Shown piece by piece: positions 23,786 to 38,222 of a stretch of 64,000 bases of DNA; the first letter of the stretch is position 1; each line of letters opens with the position of its first letter. A program made the position numbers and the translations under genes. This DNA is from Entoloma clypeatum (taxonomy: Eukaryota > Basidiomycota > Agaricomycetes > Agaricales > Entolomataceae): assembly GCA_963565915.1 (NCBI GenBank), contig OY751490.1:1860001-1924000 (forward strand), written 5' to 3'. The notes under the pieces were generated by a model. That model ran no database searches. It saw only the letters and a list, made by a program, of their open reading frames with translations, and was not told where the DNA came from.

Positions 23786-26700
23786 ATGAATTCTGACGAG
23801 ATCCCCTCCATAACCATTGAAGACACTGTCGAAGACAGCGCCAGCATCGATGTCCACGTTTCCCCTAATACTGCTGGCTTGTTGTCTCCACTCACACCAC
23901 GTTCGAACGCAGGTCATAGCGATGACACTTCATCATTGAACAATCCTCCGCCCTCTCCAACCCTTTCGGCTCAGTCTTCTGTACACTTTGATTCTCTGGC
24001 TCTGCGTGACAACAAACCAGAGGAAAAGTCTCATTTGCGTCGCCCGAGTAACGCAACCTTTACCTCTGTCTCGACAATTCCCGATGACAGCGGTAACCAT
24101 GCCTCTTTGGGTCAACAGCGTACCAGAGATTCTCTGGGGACGACTATAGGGGATAAAGACCGTTTGGGGGAGAAGAAGAAGGGTAAAAAAGGAAAGGCCG
24201 ACAAAGAGGAGACCCGCACCGCGCACGAGCTCGAACTCGAGCAAGATCGTGGCACAAATCCATCACCATTTACCCCCCGGCCGTATCAACTTGCACATAT
24301 GCTTGGTTCGAAAAGCTTCCCGACTCTCGCCAGTATAGGTGGAACGAAAGGCATCTTACGGGGCTTGGGCACGTGTGCAGACACAGGCCTATCAGCAAAC
24401 GCGTTGGCTGTGGATTCTGGCGCGGTCGCACATCACAATGAGACGATTGCTGCTGAAAAGGCCAGGGCTCTCGCGGACAAGAAGGCGGGAAGGGGTGCAG
24501 GTAAAGGGGTATCCCAACGACACGAGCGAGAAACTGAGATGAAGGTCGTCAATGACGCGGTGTTGGATGAGGAAGCTGCTCTCAATGGTTCTGTCGACGC
24601 TCGGCGGACGGTTTATGGCCCAAATATTCTGCCAACGCGTCCTTCAAAAACCCTTTTACAGCTCATGTGGATGGCACTGAAAGATAAAGTCCTGGTTTTG
24701 TTGTGCATCGCTGCTGTTATTTCCTTGGCACTTGGGCTGTTTCAAGATTTTGGAACTCCACGGCCTGAAGGAGAAGCACCTGTCGATTGGGTAGAAGGTG
24801 TCGCCATCATGGTGGCAGTCGGGATTGTTGTAAGTTACTAATTTCTAGTGATGCCGGTCCTTCAGCTTCTAATCTTTGTGTTAGGTCGTTGTGGGTTCGT
24901 TGAACGATTGGCAAAAAGAGAGACAATTTAAGACTCTCAATGACAAGAAAGAAGAACGTGGCGTAAAGGTAATTCGGGACGGCGCGGAGCGCGTTATAGA
25001 TATCAAGGTATGCCAAGGGCCTCATTCTCTTCTTTCTCTGCACTGATTATATATATGGTCACATAGGAAGTCGTCGTCGGCGATATTGCTCTTCTGGAAC
25101 CCGGCGAAATTATACCATGCGACGGTGTCTTCCTCTCGGGTCATAATGTCAAATGCGATGAGTCCGGCGCTACTGGCGAATCGGATGCTATCAAGAAGCA
25201 TTCGTTCGAGGAATGCATCGAACTGGATCAAGCTGGTTCGTGATTCATTTTTCTTTTTCTTTTTCTCAATTCAATCAATTCCCATCCAGGGACCTCCGAT
25301 TTAAAACATACGGATTGTTTCGTCATCAGCGGCAGCAAAGTCCTTGAAGGTGTAGGGCGATATGTCGTGGTCGCTGTCGGAACTAAGAGTTATAACGGTC
25401 GTATTATGATGGGTATGAGTATGTCCCGATCATCTTGTCTAGTCTAATGACGCTGTCACAGCACTTCGAAGTGACACCGAGAACACCCCCTTGCAACTGA
25501 AGCTCAACAATCTCGCCGAGTTGATCGCAAAAATTGGATCGGCGGCAGGGCTTATTCTGTTCACGGCACTGATGATTCGGTTCTTCGTACAACTTGGCAC
25601 TCATAATCCAGATCGGACGGCAAATCAGAACGGCATCGCCTTTGTCAACATCCTGATTATTAGTGTTACATTGATTGTCGTGGCTGTTCCTGAAGGTAAG
25701 CCATCTTTTTGTCGCCCTGTCCTCCTGGTTTTAGACTCATCCCCTTTTTGACAGGATTACCCCTGGCCGTGACGTTGGCCCTAGCATTTGCGACAAAGCG
25801 CATGACATACGAAAAACTCCTGGTTCGTGTATTGGGCTCTTGCGAGACCATGGCAAATGCCTCCGTGATCTGCACCGACAAGACGGGTACCCTCACTCAA
25901 AATTCTATGACTGTTGTCGCCGGCTCCATCGGAATTCATGCCAAGTTTGTAAGGCAACTGGAGGACAATGGCGCTCGTACAAATGCGGACGGTCGTGATG
26001 ACCCCGATGGGGACTTGAAGGACCACACAGGAGAACGGAAACATAACAAGGACTTTTCTATCGACCAGGCACACTTGAATACGGTGCTTTCTCGCCCGCT
26101 CCAAGAACTGCTTAACGAGGCCATCGCTGTCAACTCCACCGCTTTTGAAGATGTAGACCCGGAATCAGGAGAGCTCATATTTGTCGGCAGCAAGACGGAG
26201 ACGGCTTTGTTGGAGTTTGCGAAGGAGCTGGGGTGGAGAAGTTTCAGGGAAACGCGGGACGCTGCGGAGGTCGTGCAGATGATTCCGTTCTCGAGCGAAC
26301 GCAAGGCTATGGGTGTTGTGGTCAAGGTCAAGGGTGGTAAGGGGTTCCGGGTGTATCTAAAGGGCGCCAGCGAGATTTTGTCTAGAAAATGCACGAAGCA
26401 TGTCGTCATCAAGACACCCGCGGAGGCTGAGAAGTCGGAGACCGACGGCCAGGTCGACTGTAAAGACATCGATGATCTCGCCAAAGACAACATCAGTCGT
26501 ACCATTATCTTCTACGCCAATCAGACTCTCCGTACCATTGCTCTCTGTTATCGTGATTTCGAGTCATGGCCGCCCGTTGGTTACACCGACGACGAAGTCC
26601 CGTTCGATGTTCTTGCGCAGGACTTGACTCTCATTGGAATTACTGGTATCGAAGACCCTCTGCGAGATGGTGTCCGTGGGGCAGTCGCCAAGTGTATTCG

Positions 26701-28311
26701 CGCAGGCGTAGCCGTGAAGATGTGCACAGGAGATAACGTACTCACTGCCCGTTCTATCGCGATCCAGTGCGGAATTTTTACGCCCGGTGGTATCATCATG
26801 GAGGGTCCAGTATTCCGGCAGCTATCTCGCAATGAGATGATTGAAATTGCACCCCGCCTGCAAGTTCTTGCACGTTCATCTCCCGAGGATAAGAAGATTC
26901 TTGTGGAAACTCTGAAGTCTATCGGCGAGATTGTTGCTGTCACCGGCGATGGAACAAACGATGGACCCGCACTCAAGACAGCCAACGTCGGTTTTTCAAT
27001 GGGTATTGCGGGCACTGAAGTTGCAAAGGAGGCTTCAGATATTATTCTTATGGATGACAATTTTGCCTCCATCGTGAAGGCTATAATGTGGGGTCGCTGC
27101 GTCAACGACGCTGTTCGCAAGTTTCTCCAATTCCAGCTCTCTACCAATGTTACGGCCGTCATCATCACCTTCGTCTCTGCCGTAGCATCTTCCGAGGAAG
27201 CGTCTGTGCTCACAGCAGTCCAGCTTCTCTGGATTAACATCATCATGGACACCTTTGCTGCTCTTGCTTTGGCCACGGACCCCGCCACTGAAAAATCCTT
27301 GGATCGTAAACCGGACAAGAAGACTGCCCCTTTGTTCACCGTTGACATGTACAAGCAGATCCTTTGGCAATCCATCTATCAGATCGCGGTCATCCTTATT
27401 TTCCACTTCCTTGGCTTCAAGATTCTTGGTTTCCACGAGACCGGCAACACAACGGTCGACCACCAGTCGCATGCCATTGTACAAACCCTTGTCTTCAACG
27501 CCTTCGTCTTCGCACAAATCTTCAACTCTGTCAACTGTCGGCGCCTAGATAGGAATCTCAACATATTCGAAGGGATTCTGAAAAACAGGTTTTTTATTGG
27601 CATTACACTTATTGGTGACGGATTTTGTTCTTCTACTGCTGTCCCATGTCTGACGATACCCAACAGAGATTGGCATTCAAATACTCATTGTTTTTGTCGG
27701 AGGTGCGGCATTCCAGGTCACTCGGCTCCCGGGTCGTGAGTGGGGCATTTCGCTTGCTCTAGGCGTCGTTTCGATCCCCCTTGGAGCACTCATCCGCCTC
27801 ATGCCCAACGGCACCCACGAAAAACTCTTCAAGCGCCTCGGCCTCCTTGGTAAACCGGATAAAGAACTTCTACCCACCACGAGCACTGAGGCAAAGGAGG
27901 CTTGGATTGGTGCCGTCGAAGTCGTCCGCGATAACCTTGGGACTTTCGCCAATCTCCGCGGAGGTCGTTTGAGGTCGTCTTCGTTTGTCGGCAAGAGTCG
28001 TTTGTCGCGGCTGGGCCGGGAACCCCGTTCCATTGAAATGTATGGGGTGTCATGGTCCGCGTCTTTTCCATTTAACCTAACATACATTTGTTCTCAGACA
28101 ATCCCTCATGACGATGGTACCTTCCCTCATTGCTGGAACAATCGCAACTGGGCAAAAGACTCAAGCTGGTTCGTTGTCCGATCCAGCCAGCCATAATCCC
28201 TCAAAATCATCTGCTGCCCTGTGGGAAGGCAAACTCCAGCTCCACCCCGATACCCCTCATGATGATCCCGCATACCAACGATACGCAGCAGGCAATCAGA
28301 ATCATGTCTAA
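23786..28311 (+). CDS. PMC1: P-type calcium ATPase, PMC1-like (P2B, vacuolar or plasma membrane)
   Basis: Eight exons: 23786-24829, 24885-25007, 25067-25235, 25290-25412, 25462-25695, 25755-27614, 27667-28039 and 28098-28311. All phases agree; 1379 residues. It pumps Ca2+ out of the cytosol into the vacuole or out of the cell. Seen in order: a long Ser/Thr/charged N-terminal region (about 250 residues), first membrane segments (LVLLCIAAVISLALGLF), the actuator TGES (near residue 428), PEGLPLAVTLALAFATK in M4, the phosphorylation site CTDKTGTLTQ (near 605), FSSERKAMGVVV in the nucleotide-binding domain, TGDGTNDGPALK (near 960) and the C-terminal membrane segments (LLWINIIMDTFAALALATDP). The last 150 residues form a cytosolic tail. 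The hinge motif has Gly where most pumps have Ala (TNDGP for TNDAP). Confidence 0.95.
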
Positions 28312-30120
28312 GCTACACAACAGTTTTTCACAACTTTGATTTAGTCAGATCCAGGGGGATCCCGTCATTCGTTCAAGTTACACAATTCATTCCATCGCAA
28401 TAATCCATTGGTCCTCTTAGACATACATACAAGTTCTATTCATTTCTTTCCTTATATCGTTATACATGTCGTTATGCTGGCTCAACCACGGCTTTATTAC
28501 GTTAGAAAACTCAGGTTAAACCTTCTGATCTTCAATTGAACCATTCAAGAGCAGGCCGAGTAAATAGTGTATCGATAGTCGTATCATACTTCCTTGCCTA
28601 TAGGCACCTACATTCTTACTAGCAATACTGTACACGTTTAATTTTGCAATTCAACTCGATGCAGGCGAAGATCCGTGAAGGTCCTACCTGGGCCTTTTTT
28701 TTCGGAGTACATGCACATGTCGACGATCAAATTCTGAAATTCATATGTACATCCTTGGGCACATCATCGTATTTCTCAGGAATCTTGGCACGCCTTGGCT
28801 ATACCCATTGCCAGCGACAAAAATGATCAACACAAACCAATATGGAACAGTTTGGGAACGATCTCTGATCAACGCCAGCCCTAGACCGAAGTAAGTAGGA
28901 TGTTCCAGTTATCAGAGGTTAGCAGTGTTCGACACTGGGAGTTTAAATTTCTTCACATTTTGGTCCGATGTATGAGCCTCATGGTGTCTGACTCGGGTGT
29001 TGGGGAGAGCGCTACCAGCAGTCTCAAAGAGACGAAGTTTCTGAAGATGCGACTCACGGTCTATCCCCAATGACATCTTGGAAACTGCGCGCCAAGATTT
29101 TCCTCCTGGCATCAGGTTATTCAATCAGGTCAGAGTTGTCACACTTGAATATGGGTATTGAAGGACTCATATCCTAGTGCTCCTGAAGAGGTTTCAAAGA
29201 GGCAGTGTCTATCGTCCAATTCATAAACCTCCATCCCATCTTATTAAATAGAAGAGAACGTGATTGGGGATGCCTGGCCTTGAAGTTTTTATCCTCTTTT
29301 TTTCAATCACACAGCCTTCGGCGCCTGACCGCCCTATTTATTTTTGAAGGCTTCGTTTCTTCGGATTTTTACTCCATGCTTGCAAATCCGAGCCAGTTTG
29401 AGCCACGGGTCCATGATGAGTTTCTGCAATTGAGCCGCGTTAGACAATGATAGTTGGTGGAGCAGCCTGTGGGTGTTTTGCACGCGATGTACAGAGTTTT
29501 TGCTTTCCCTTTGCCCTTCGGATTTTATAGCGAATCAAGACATTGCACCCCTAAAGACGGTCCTGAGGACCAGGTACTTTGGTATCAATTGACAGTCATG
29601 TCTTGTGCAATCTTGGGGTGTTCATGTATTCAAATTGGACCCGAAAGAATATCAGCAATGATGGGACATGCATTTCAGAGACCCATGCCTACTGGCACAT
29701 AGGTTGACATTGACTGCTGGCGACACCTTTGTTGATTCAATATTATTAGTGTGCCTGGCAATGAGGTAGAGGATATTACTATGTACCCACCTTAGTTTAG
29801 TTACCTGTTGCTTACTGAATGGGCACAAGGGTTGACAAGGACTTTTGCTGGCGTTCTTGATCAAAGCCACCTCAATCTCATCTCGAACTCAAGCTGGTCA
29901 TCAACTGCATTCCTTCAGCAAAAAGTACACGAGGAAGGAACAACCACCAAAACCCTATGTAGTGAGTAATCAAACATGGCCTACAAAGAGCAAGACAGCG
30001 CACAGCACGAACGCGGACAGCATAATCGCAAGCATCAGTCAAAAGAATGGACGGAAACGAAAAATGTTCGCTCCAAAGACACACCACTCCCAAATCTCGA
30101 TCACATGCAAACCGGTCAAT
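28312..30120. other. 1.8-kb intergenic region between convergent genes, nothing recognised
   Basis: The 3' ends of the calcium ATPase and PAB1 face each other here. The frames are short (up to 154 codons at 29845, overlapping the PAB1 3' end) and lack family similarity. It contains the 3' UTRs. Confidence 0.5.
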
Positions 30121-32451
<2,331 letters not shown>

Positions 32452-32588
32452 GTTCGAATATGGTTTTTATGAGGGTTTTGGGGTCGTTACTGCTTTCTGT
32501 GACTTTTTTGCGGGCTGACTGATGGGGATTAGCAACGCCAGAGAAAGAGATCGGCAGCAAACGCACATAATGACAACACAACCGCTTG

Positions 32589-32615
32589 GATATATAAAGG
32601 TTTTTTTATATATGT
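32589..32615 (-). promoter_or_regulatory. AT-rich TATA region of PAB1
   Basis: TATATATAAAAAAAC followed by TTTATATATCC on the minus strand, about 140-165 bp upstream of the ATG. Its exact role is not certain. Confidence 0.35.
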
Positions 32616-33107
32616 TTTTTGAACGGTTTTTTGTCTGGAGGGTGTGGTGAGCGACGAGCAGGACGTCGAGGGGGCGATCTCACCTTTACAGAGATGGTTG
32701 CTTGAAACAAGAGCCAGCAAGGCCCCGCAAATATTTGATAGATCTTTTAAACTCCGCCTTGTTCATCCCGCACAACACCGCCTTAGAAGAGTCATGATGC
32801 ACAACAAACATGAGTTCAGGGCATCGAGGCAGAGACAGCATATGTAGGACAGCATCATGTTCAAATACTGTCGCTTCAATTATCCACCTAGTTCTGGCTC
32901 CTTTGTTTGTTACATATCTGCCCTGTCGATAGTCAGAGTGCAGGCCTCCATCAATGCGATCATTTGAGTTTTCTTGCTCGCCTCGTTCATCGAAATCACC
33001 AGAAGATACCGTCAACAATCACATCATGTGTTGACCCTTGGCGATTTTATGAGATAGAAATCCCAGTGAGTCCCTTTTCATATGGCGAGGGAGCCGATTC
33101 AGACATT
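32616..33107. other. Intergenic, nothing recognised
   Basis: Region between the PAB1 promoter and the LINE tail. Only short frames. Confidence 0.4.
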
Positions 33108-33815
33108 TCGTTTCTTGCTCCTTTTTTTTTTTTTTTTTTAAAAAAAAACCTCAATTTATATACCGGTGCCTGATCGCAGTCCGGTCTGTACTAGGTACAA
33201 GGGGTAACCACTACTGCTAAGCAGGGACCGCAGTATGGGTAGCATGGTAGAGTAAGGCCCTCTGGCTGCACTGGGGACAGCCTACTATGTGCGTATCCAA
33301 TAAGTAAAGGATAGAGATGGACACTGAAACATCCGTGAAAGGATATTGAGACAGTGTGTTGTAGGTGATGTGTTGTATATAGAAAAGTAGGACAAAATGA
33401 AAACCAGAAAGAGAGACGTACGGGGGTGCTAGCCCATTCCTTATACGTGAAAGAAAGAAAAAGACTTCAGACGGAAGGGGACGAGAACATTTGCCACATA
33501 ATCATTGGGATCCCATTGGTGGCCCATCAGATCAGCGGGAGCGTGACCTTGGACAGGCCAGACAAGTGGGAGGGAAGGGGACCAGAGGGGGCGGGTTGAG
33601 GTGCAGCCTTCAGGTTGAAGTTTTTCAAGAACGCAGGGAGAAAGGAGGGCCGTGGTTGCGGCAATCCTGGCGGGGGTCCCATATAGGGGAAGAAAGGGGG
33701 AGAGGGAGGGCATGGAGAGCACATCCTGGGGGGGAAAGGCGGAAGCAAAGGGGAAAAAGCCTTCCAGGGAGGGGGAGGTGGGCCGCCGCATTTGGGGGCA
33801 GATGCACAAGGGGTA

Positions 33816-34725
33816 GGCAATAGCGCGGGTATGGGTAACCCGTGCGGGTCACAGGTACGGGTATCCACGGGTCCGGGTCCGGGTCATGTTTTCGCAACCC
33901 GCAACCCCTGGCAGTACCTGTCACATGTCACGCTCTGACGTGGCACTGCCTCAGGACTCTTCGCCAATGCCCACACCTGGTGCCCAAGGCTGGCTCTTGC
34001 CCAAACACCCAACGGCCGTCTGCCGCTCTCAACGGTCACGTCTCGCCCCCACCGTCGCCCAACGGCCATCTCTCGCCACCCAACGGGCGCCTCTTGTGCC
34101 CAACAATCCCCACATGCGCCCACCACCCTGAACGGCTGCGTCTTGCCCGCCAATGCCGCCTAATGGCCGTCTAGCACCCCAACGAACACCTCTAGCACCC
34201 AACCGCCCCCCCACATGCCCAACGGCTGCCACACATGACCAACTGCCGCCACACATGACCAACTGCTGCCACTCGCCCCCACCAGCCCCCACACGCGCCC
34301 AACCACCCCCACACATGCCCAACGGCCGCCACACATGCCCAACGGCTGCCACTCGCCCCAACGGGCACCTCTCGTGCCCACCGGCCTCCACACGCGCCCA
34401 CCGGCCGCCACTTGTGCCCACCGCCCTGAATGGCCACGCATCACGCCCCACTCGCACCTGGAGGAGAAGAGTGGGGCTGGGAGGATGGGGCTGGGGACAA
34501 CAAGTCCCCAGCAGGGTGTAGTATGACGCGTGCATCCCGCATGTGTCTCGTAGTTTTTTTTTTGGTAGTTTAAATACATGTTTTTTCTACTGCAAACACC
34601 CGCGCGGGAACCCGAACCCGTTGGTACCCGCGCTGCATCTACCCGCGGGTCGATGGGTTGCTACCCGTGCGGATATGGGTACGGGTCGGCGTTGTCGTAC
34701 CTGTGGGAGTACCTGTGCCATTGCC
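33816..34725. mobile_element. MITE-like element with terminal inverted repeats and TA flanks
   Basis: Ends GGCAATAGCGCGGGTA (left) and, inverted, GGCAATGGCACAGGTA (right). The ends are flanked by TA on both sides (33814-33815 and 34726-34727), as for Tc1/mariner-type insertions. Both ends continue into GGGTAY-rich, ACCCG/CGGGT palindromic sequence (33830-33900 and 34600-34700). The interior is a GC-rich minisatellite. There is no transposase. Confidence 0.6.
33990..34460. repeat. GC-rich minisatellite inside the MITE
   Basis: Tandem variants of an approximately 18-21 bp unit such as CCCAACGGCCGCCACACATG. The periodicity makes several long open frames on both strands (for example Gly/Trp/Val-rich ones on the minus strand) that are not genes. 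Confidence 0.7.
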
Positions 34726-34870
34726 TAACGAGGGGGCTCAGGACTCAAGGGTCTTGATGAGCAGGGGACAGATGCCGGTTTGGATGGCAGGGAATGGGAC
34801 GATCTGGGTGGAGACTGATGATGTCTCTTCAAGTTGCCAGAGGGACATCAGCAAAGTGGTCCCAGTGCTG

Positions 34871-35057
34871 GTAGCAATCCATAGCAAACACACTCACATC
34901 CATAGCAGCCATAGCACTCTGTAGCAACCTCACTGGCAGGTATAGCATGTAGCACTAAAGCATGATAGCATTGTAACATCATAGTACCCATAGCAGTGTA
35001 GTATAGAAACCTGGTAGCACCATAGTATTGTAGTCTCATAGCCTGGTGTAGTACTCA
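34871..35057. repeat. TAGCA-rich cluster, left
   Basis: More than ten copies of TAGCA or CATAGCA in about 190 bp. Their mirror image occurs at 37171-37356. Confidence 0.55.
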
Positions 35058-35159
35058 ATATTTCTCTAGGTTGGTTGACACTCTTGCATGTCACAGGGGT
35101 GTTTTTTTTTTTCATTCCTAAGAAATACTCACAGCTGGTTATCATGTAAAAATATGTAT

Positions 35160-37045
35160 TAGATATTGTGCTACACTGAAAATGTACAAAAATGCCCTGT
35201 GTCTCTGTACATCCCTCACCATGCGAGGTCTCTCTCATCACCCCTGCCCCTTGTGTCCAGCCCAATGTGGCCCCCACATGCAGCCTCTTGCCTCTCATGT
35301 CCCTCAGCTCTCATCTGCGCATGTTGTCCCACCATTTTTGTGCGTCCCATGTCATTTCGCACCATTGTTCATGCGCCTCCCACCGTTCCTGCGTGTTCTT
35401 GCATGTCCCCGCCATTTCTTGTGTGTTTCGTCAGTGGTCTGACATGATGTGAATGGCGGGGTGCTTACCTATACGGGGCCCCCTGCACCCGCTGTGTCCC
35501 TCAGCTCTCATGTGTGCTCGTCACCCACGTCCCGTACGCCCCTGGTGTGTGCTCAAAACCCGTGTCCCATATGCGCCTTGCCTGCGCTTCATGTACTGGT
35601 GCATTTGGCCTGTGGTGTTTGGGTGTCCTGCGTCCCGTGTCGTTTCTGCACCGTTCTCGTCTCTCCTGTGCCATTGCTTGCATGTCTCCCATGTCCCACC
35701 GTTGCTCGCGTGTCCCCCGCCGTTTCTCGTGTGTTTCATCAGTGGTCTGGTGCCAGGTGAATGGTGGGTGCTTACCCATATGGCCTCCGTGGCCCTCATG
35801 TGAACAAAGGGAGGAGGCATTGATGGAGGGGGAGAAAGCTCAGTCCCTCAGCTCATGTCCGTGCTCATCACCCATGTCCTGTACACCCCTTGTGCGTGCT
35901 CAAAACCTGCGTCACATACGCCACTTCGTGGACTGGTGCATTTGGCCTGTGTTTGTGACCTGTGTCCCATGTTGTTTCTGCGCCATTCTTGTCTCTCCCG
36001 TGGCATTTCTCGCGTGTCTCCCTTGTCCTGCCGTTGCTCGCGTGTCCCCCACTGTTCATGCATGTTCCCCGCCGTTTCTTGTGTGTTTCATCAGTGGTCT
36101 GATGCAACGTGAATGGTGGGTGCTTACCAATATGGGGCCTCAGTGGCCCTCATGTGAATGAAGGGTGGAGGCATTGACGGAGGGGAAGGGAGGGAGCAAG
36201 GGATGAGGAGGGAGATGGGGGGAGGCAGGATAGACAATGTGGGACTTAGGATATTTTTCAACTTTCAGCTGTTGCCGAGGTTGGCAAGTTCCGTTGGCCC
36301 AGAACTTGCCAAATATTTCTCAATAGAGCCTCGCCACATCACGTCTCTAGTGCCTCCCCCAATCACCTCCCTCCACTCTTGCCTCCTCTGTTTGTCCCTC
36401 CCCCTCTGTCAATGCCTCCTCCCTTCATTCACATGAGGGCCACAGAGGCCGTATAGGTAAGCACCTGCCATTCACGTGGTGCCAGACCACTGACGAAACA
36501 CGGGAGAAACGGCGGGAAACACACAGGAATGGCAGGGGACATGGGAGCAATGGCGGGACACAGGAGACACACGAGCAATGGCAGGACACAGGAGACACAC
36601 GAGCAATGGCGGGACACAGGAGACACATGAGCAATGGCGGGACACAGGAGACACACAAGCAATGGCAGGACACAGGAGACACACGAGCAATGCCACAGGA
36701 GAGGCGAGAATGGCGCAGCAACGACATGGGACATGGGACTACGGCAGACGAGACCCAGTGGGGGAACGGTGCGGAACATGCGAGAACGGCAGGGCACGCG
36801 CGAAAGGCGGGCGACAGCATGGCACAAGAAATGGTACATGAGAATGGCGACAGGTGCACTGGGCATGCGTGGGAGGCGAGACAGGGTGGGAAACCGCCAT
36901 TAGACACGCATGGCGTGTACTTGCCAGGTAAGCACCCTGACATGTCACCTGCGTGAGCCCCCTGATGCACCAAAGAACAGGCCGATGTCAGGGACATGCA
37001 CACAAACACGGGGGGATGCACCAGTCCACGATGAACTACAGGCAG
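35160..37045. repeat. Large imperfect palindrome made of tandem units of about 340 bp
   Basis: Left of the centre are direct units that end in GTCAGTGGTCTG or ATCAGTGGTCTG followed by GTGAATGG and GGGTGCTTACC (at about 35425, 35735 and 36090). Right of the centre the same motifs occur inverted (GGTAAGCACCTGCCATTCAC at about 36457, CAGACCACTGACGAAACAC at about 36483). The centre is a perfect 11-bp inverted repeat, TTGGCAAGTTC (36281-36291) and GAACTTGCCAA (36302-36312). Confidence 0.65.
36546..36695. repeat. 28-bp minisatellite in the right arm
   Basis: About five to six tandem copies of a unit like GAGCAATGGCGGGACACAGG plus AGACACAC, with A/G variants. Confidence 0.7.
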
Positions 37046-37170
37046 AGGTGTGAAGAGGTGGGGGCAATGTATACCATACTTTATTAATTTTGTAATTATG
37101 TATATCCTGCAATGAATTGGTTAATTGGTTTAATCATTTTTCTTTGGATTTATGGTTTGTGAGTTTAGTA

Positions 37171-37356
37171 GTAGCAAGAGAGCAGCAATACTAATGGTAT
37201 GTAAGATATGCTTTGCTATGGAGTGCTATGTAGCATGAGTATGTGATTCTGTAGCACTTTGTAGCATGAGTATGTGACTATATAGTGCTACAAACAAAAT
37301 AATGTATGCTACAGTGCTATACCACTATGGAGTGCTATCAAGTGCTACCTAGCACA
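37171..37356. repeat. TAGCA-rich cluster, right (inverted: TGCTA)
   Basis: Repeated AGTGCTA, GTAGCACT and GTAGCATGAGTATGTGA units. Together with 34871-35057 it brackets the palindrome. Confidence 0.5.
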
Positions 37357-38153
37357 TGTCTGGTTTGCTGATGGAGGGGGTCGCTGTTTGTGAACTGACG
37401 GAGGAGCCACTGAAGGCCCTTTCAGGACAGGGACAGGGAGGGGAGAGGGGATACGAGAGGGTGTGGGAGAGGTGGAGGCCACAGAGGCATAGGAGTGTGT
37501 GGGAGAGGAAGGCGCTGGGGAGGGCGCTAGAGGTGTGGGCGTTCGTGGGTCTAGGGCTGAGGCCTGAACTGCCACAGATGCGCAAGCACGAGGCGGCGCC
37601 TGGGAAGGCACAGAGGAAAGGGTGGGTGCTTGTAGTGGGTCTGGACCTGAGGTCTGGGCTGCTGCAGAGGTGTGGGGGCATGAGGTGTTTGTGAGGAACG
37701 TGCCTTGTGCATGAGAGGGAGAGTCTGCGTCGAGCAGGACTGGCGGGCAGCTGGTGCTGGTGGGGGAGGGAATGGTGAAGGCATCTGGGTGGACGAGTTC
37801 ACCAACTGTCGGTGTTCTGTGTAATGGTCAATCCATGATGAGAAGTACTTTAGATGATTTTGGAATGTTGGGGATAATTCAGAAAAGGTGAAAGGGGACT
37901 CGTGAAAGAAGTATTTCACAGTGTCCATGCAGAATGAATGTTCGAGATCACCAAGGAAATGAGTGTGTTCTGTGTTGGCAAAAACGGGGCGAACCAAGTA
38001 TTTGTGGAGAGGATGATTATCTGGGAGAAGATCATTGTTACAGGGGGGAGCACCAGGAATGGGCACACTAGGTGTGTTCTGCTGCTTGGAAGGCTTCTTG
38101 CAAGGCATGAAAGTCGAGATCATGGATTGACGAAAAGCGCGGGTGCCTAACAA
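37345..38153 (-). pseudogene. ORF1-like start of LINE-like unit B
   Basis: A 200-codon frame from 38153 (MLGTRAFRQSMISTFMPCKK) has a regular first 110 residues, then Pro/Ser-rich sequence. It continues in another frame as THSYASVASTSPTPS (37345-37611), so at least one frameshift is present. Pro-rich stretches with SYASVA-like motifs are common in LINE ORF1 proteins. No zinc knuckles are seen. It is possibly a non-coding relic. Confidence 0.4.
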
Positions 38154-38222
38154 TTGATGGTGGTGGTTAGAGGAAAAGGACGATGTCGTTTCTTGCTCCT
38201 CTTTTTTTTTTTTTTTTTTTTG

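Larger units (their letters stand above)
33108..38199 (-). mobile_element. LINE-like unit B, apparently non-autonomous and full of inserted repeats
   Basis: On the minus strand the unit starts near 38180 with a 5' end (CTCTAACCACCACCATC, then GGCACCCGCG) that matches the 5' end of LINE A near 60475. It ends near 33140 with a 3' end (CCGG...TATAAATTGAGGTT plus poly-A) that matches LINE A's 3' end at 38265-38310. It is flanked by a 14-bp repeat TCGTTTCTTGCTCC (plus strand; 33108-33121 and 38186-38199), which I read as its target-site duplication. An ORF1-like start lies at 38153, but no endonuclease or reverse transcriptase is present. Its interior is occupied by the MITE, minisatellites and palindrome listed separately. 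Confidence 0.6.

Noticed and set aside
26581..27375. 264-codon minus-strand frame
   Set aside because: Antisense of the calcium ATPase catalytic exon.
34029..34579. Long minus-strand frames rich in Gly, Trp, Val (139-168 codons)
   Set aside because: They reflect the period of the GC-rich minisatellite in all frames.
35166..36161. Overlapping plus-strand frames of 90-215 codons rich in Cys, Ser, Pro
   Set aside because: They lie in the tandem units of the palindrome; all three frames are open, so openness comes from base composition.
36546..36695. Regular 28-bp repeats that look like a CRISPR array
   Set aside because: The copies are directly adjacent without spacers, and the sequence is eukaryotic. 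It is a minisatellite.
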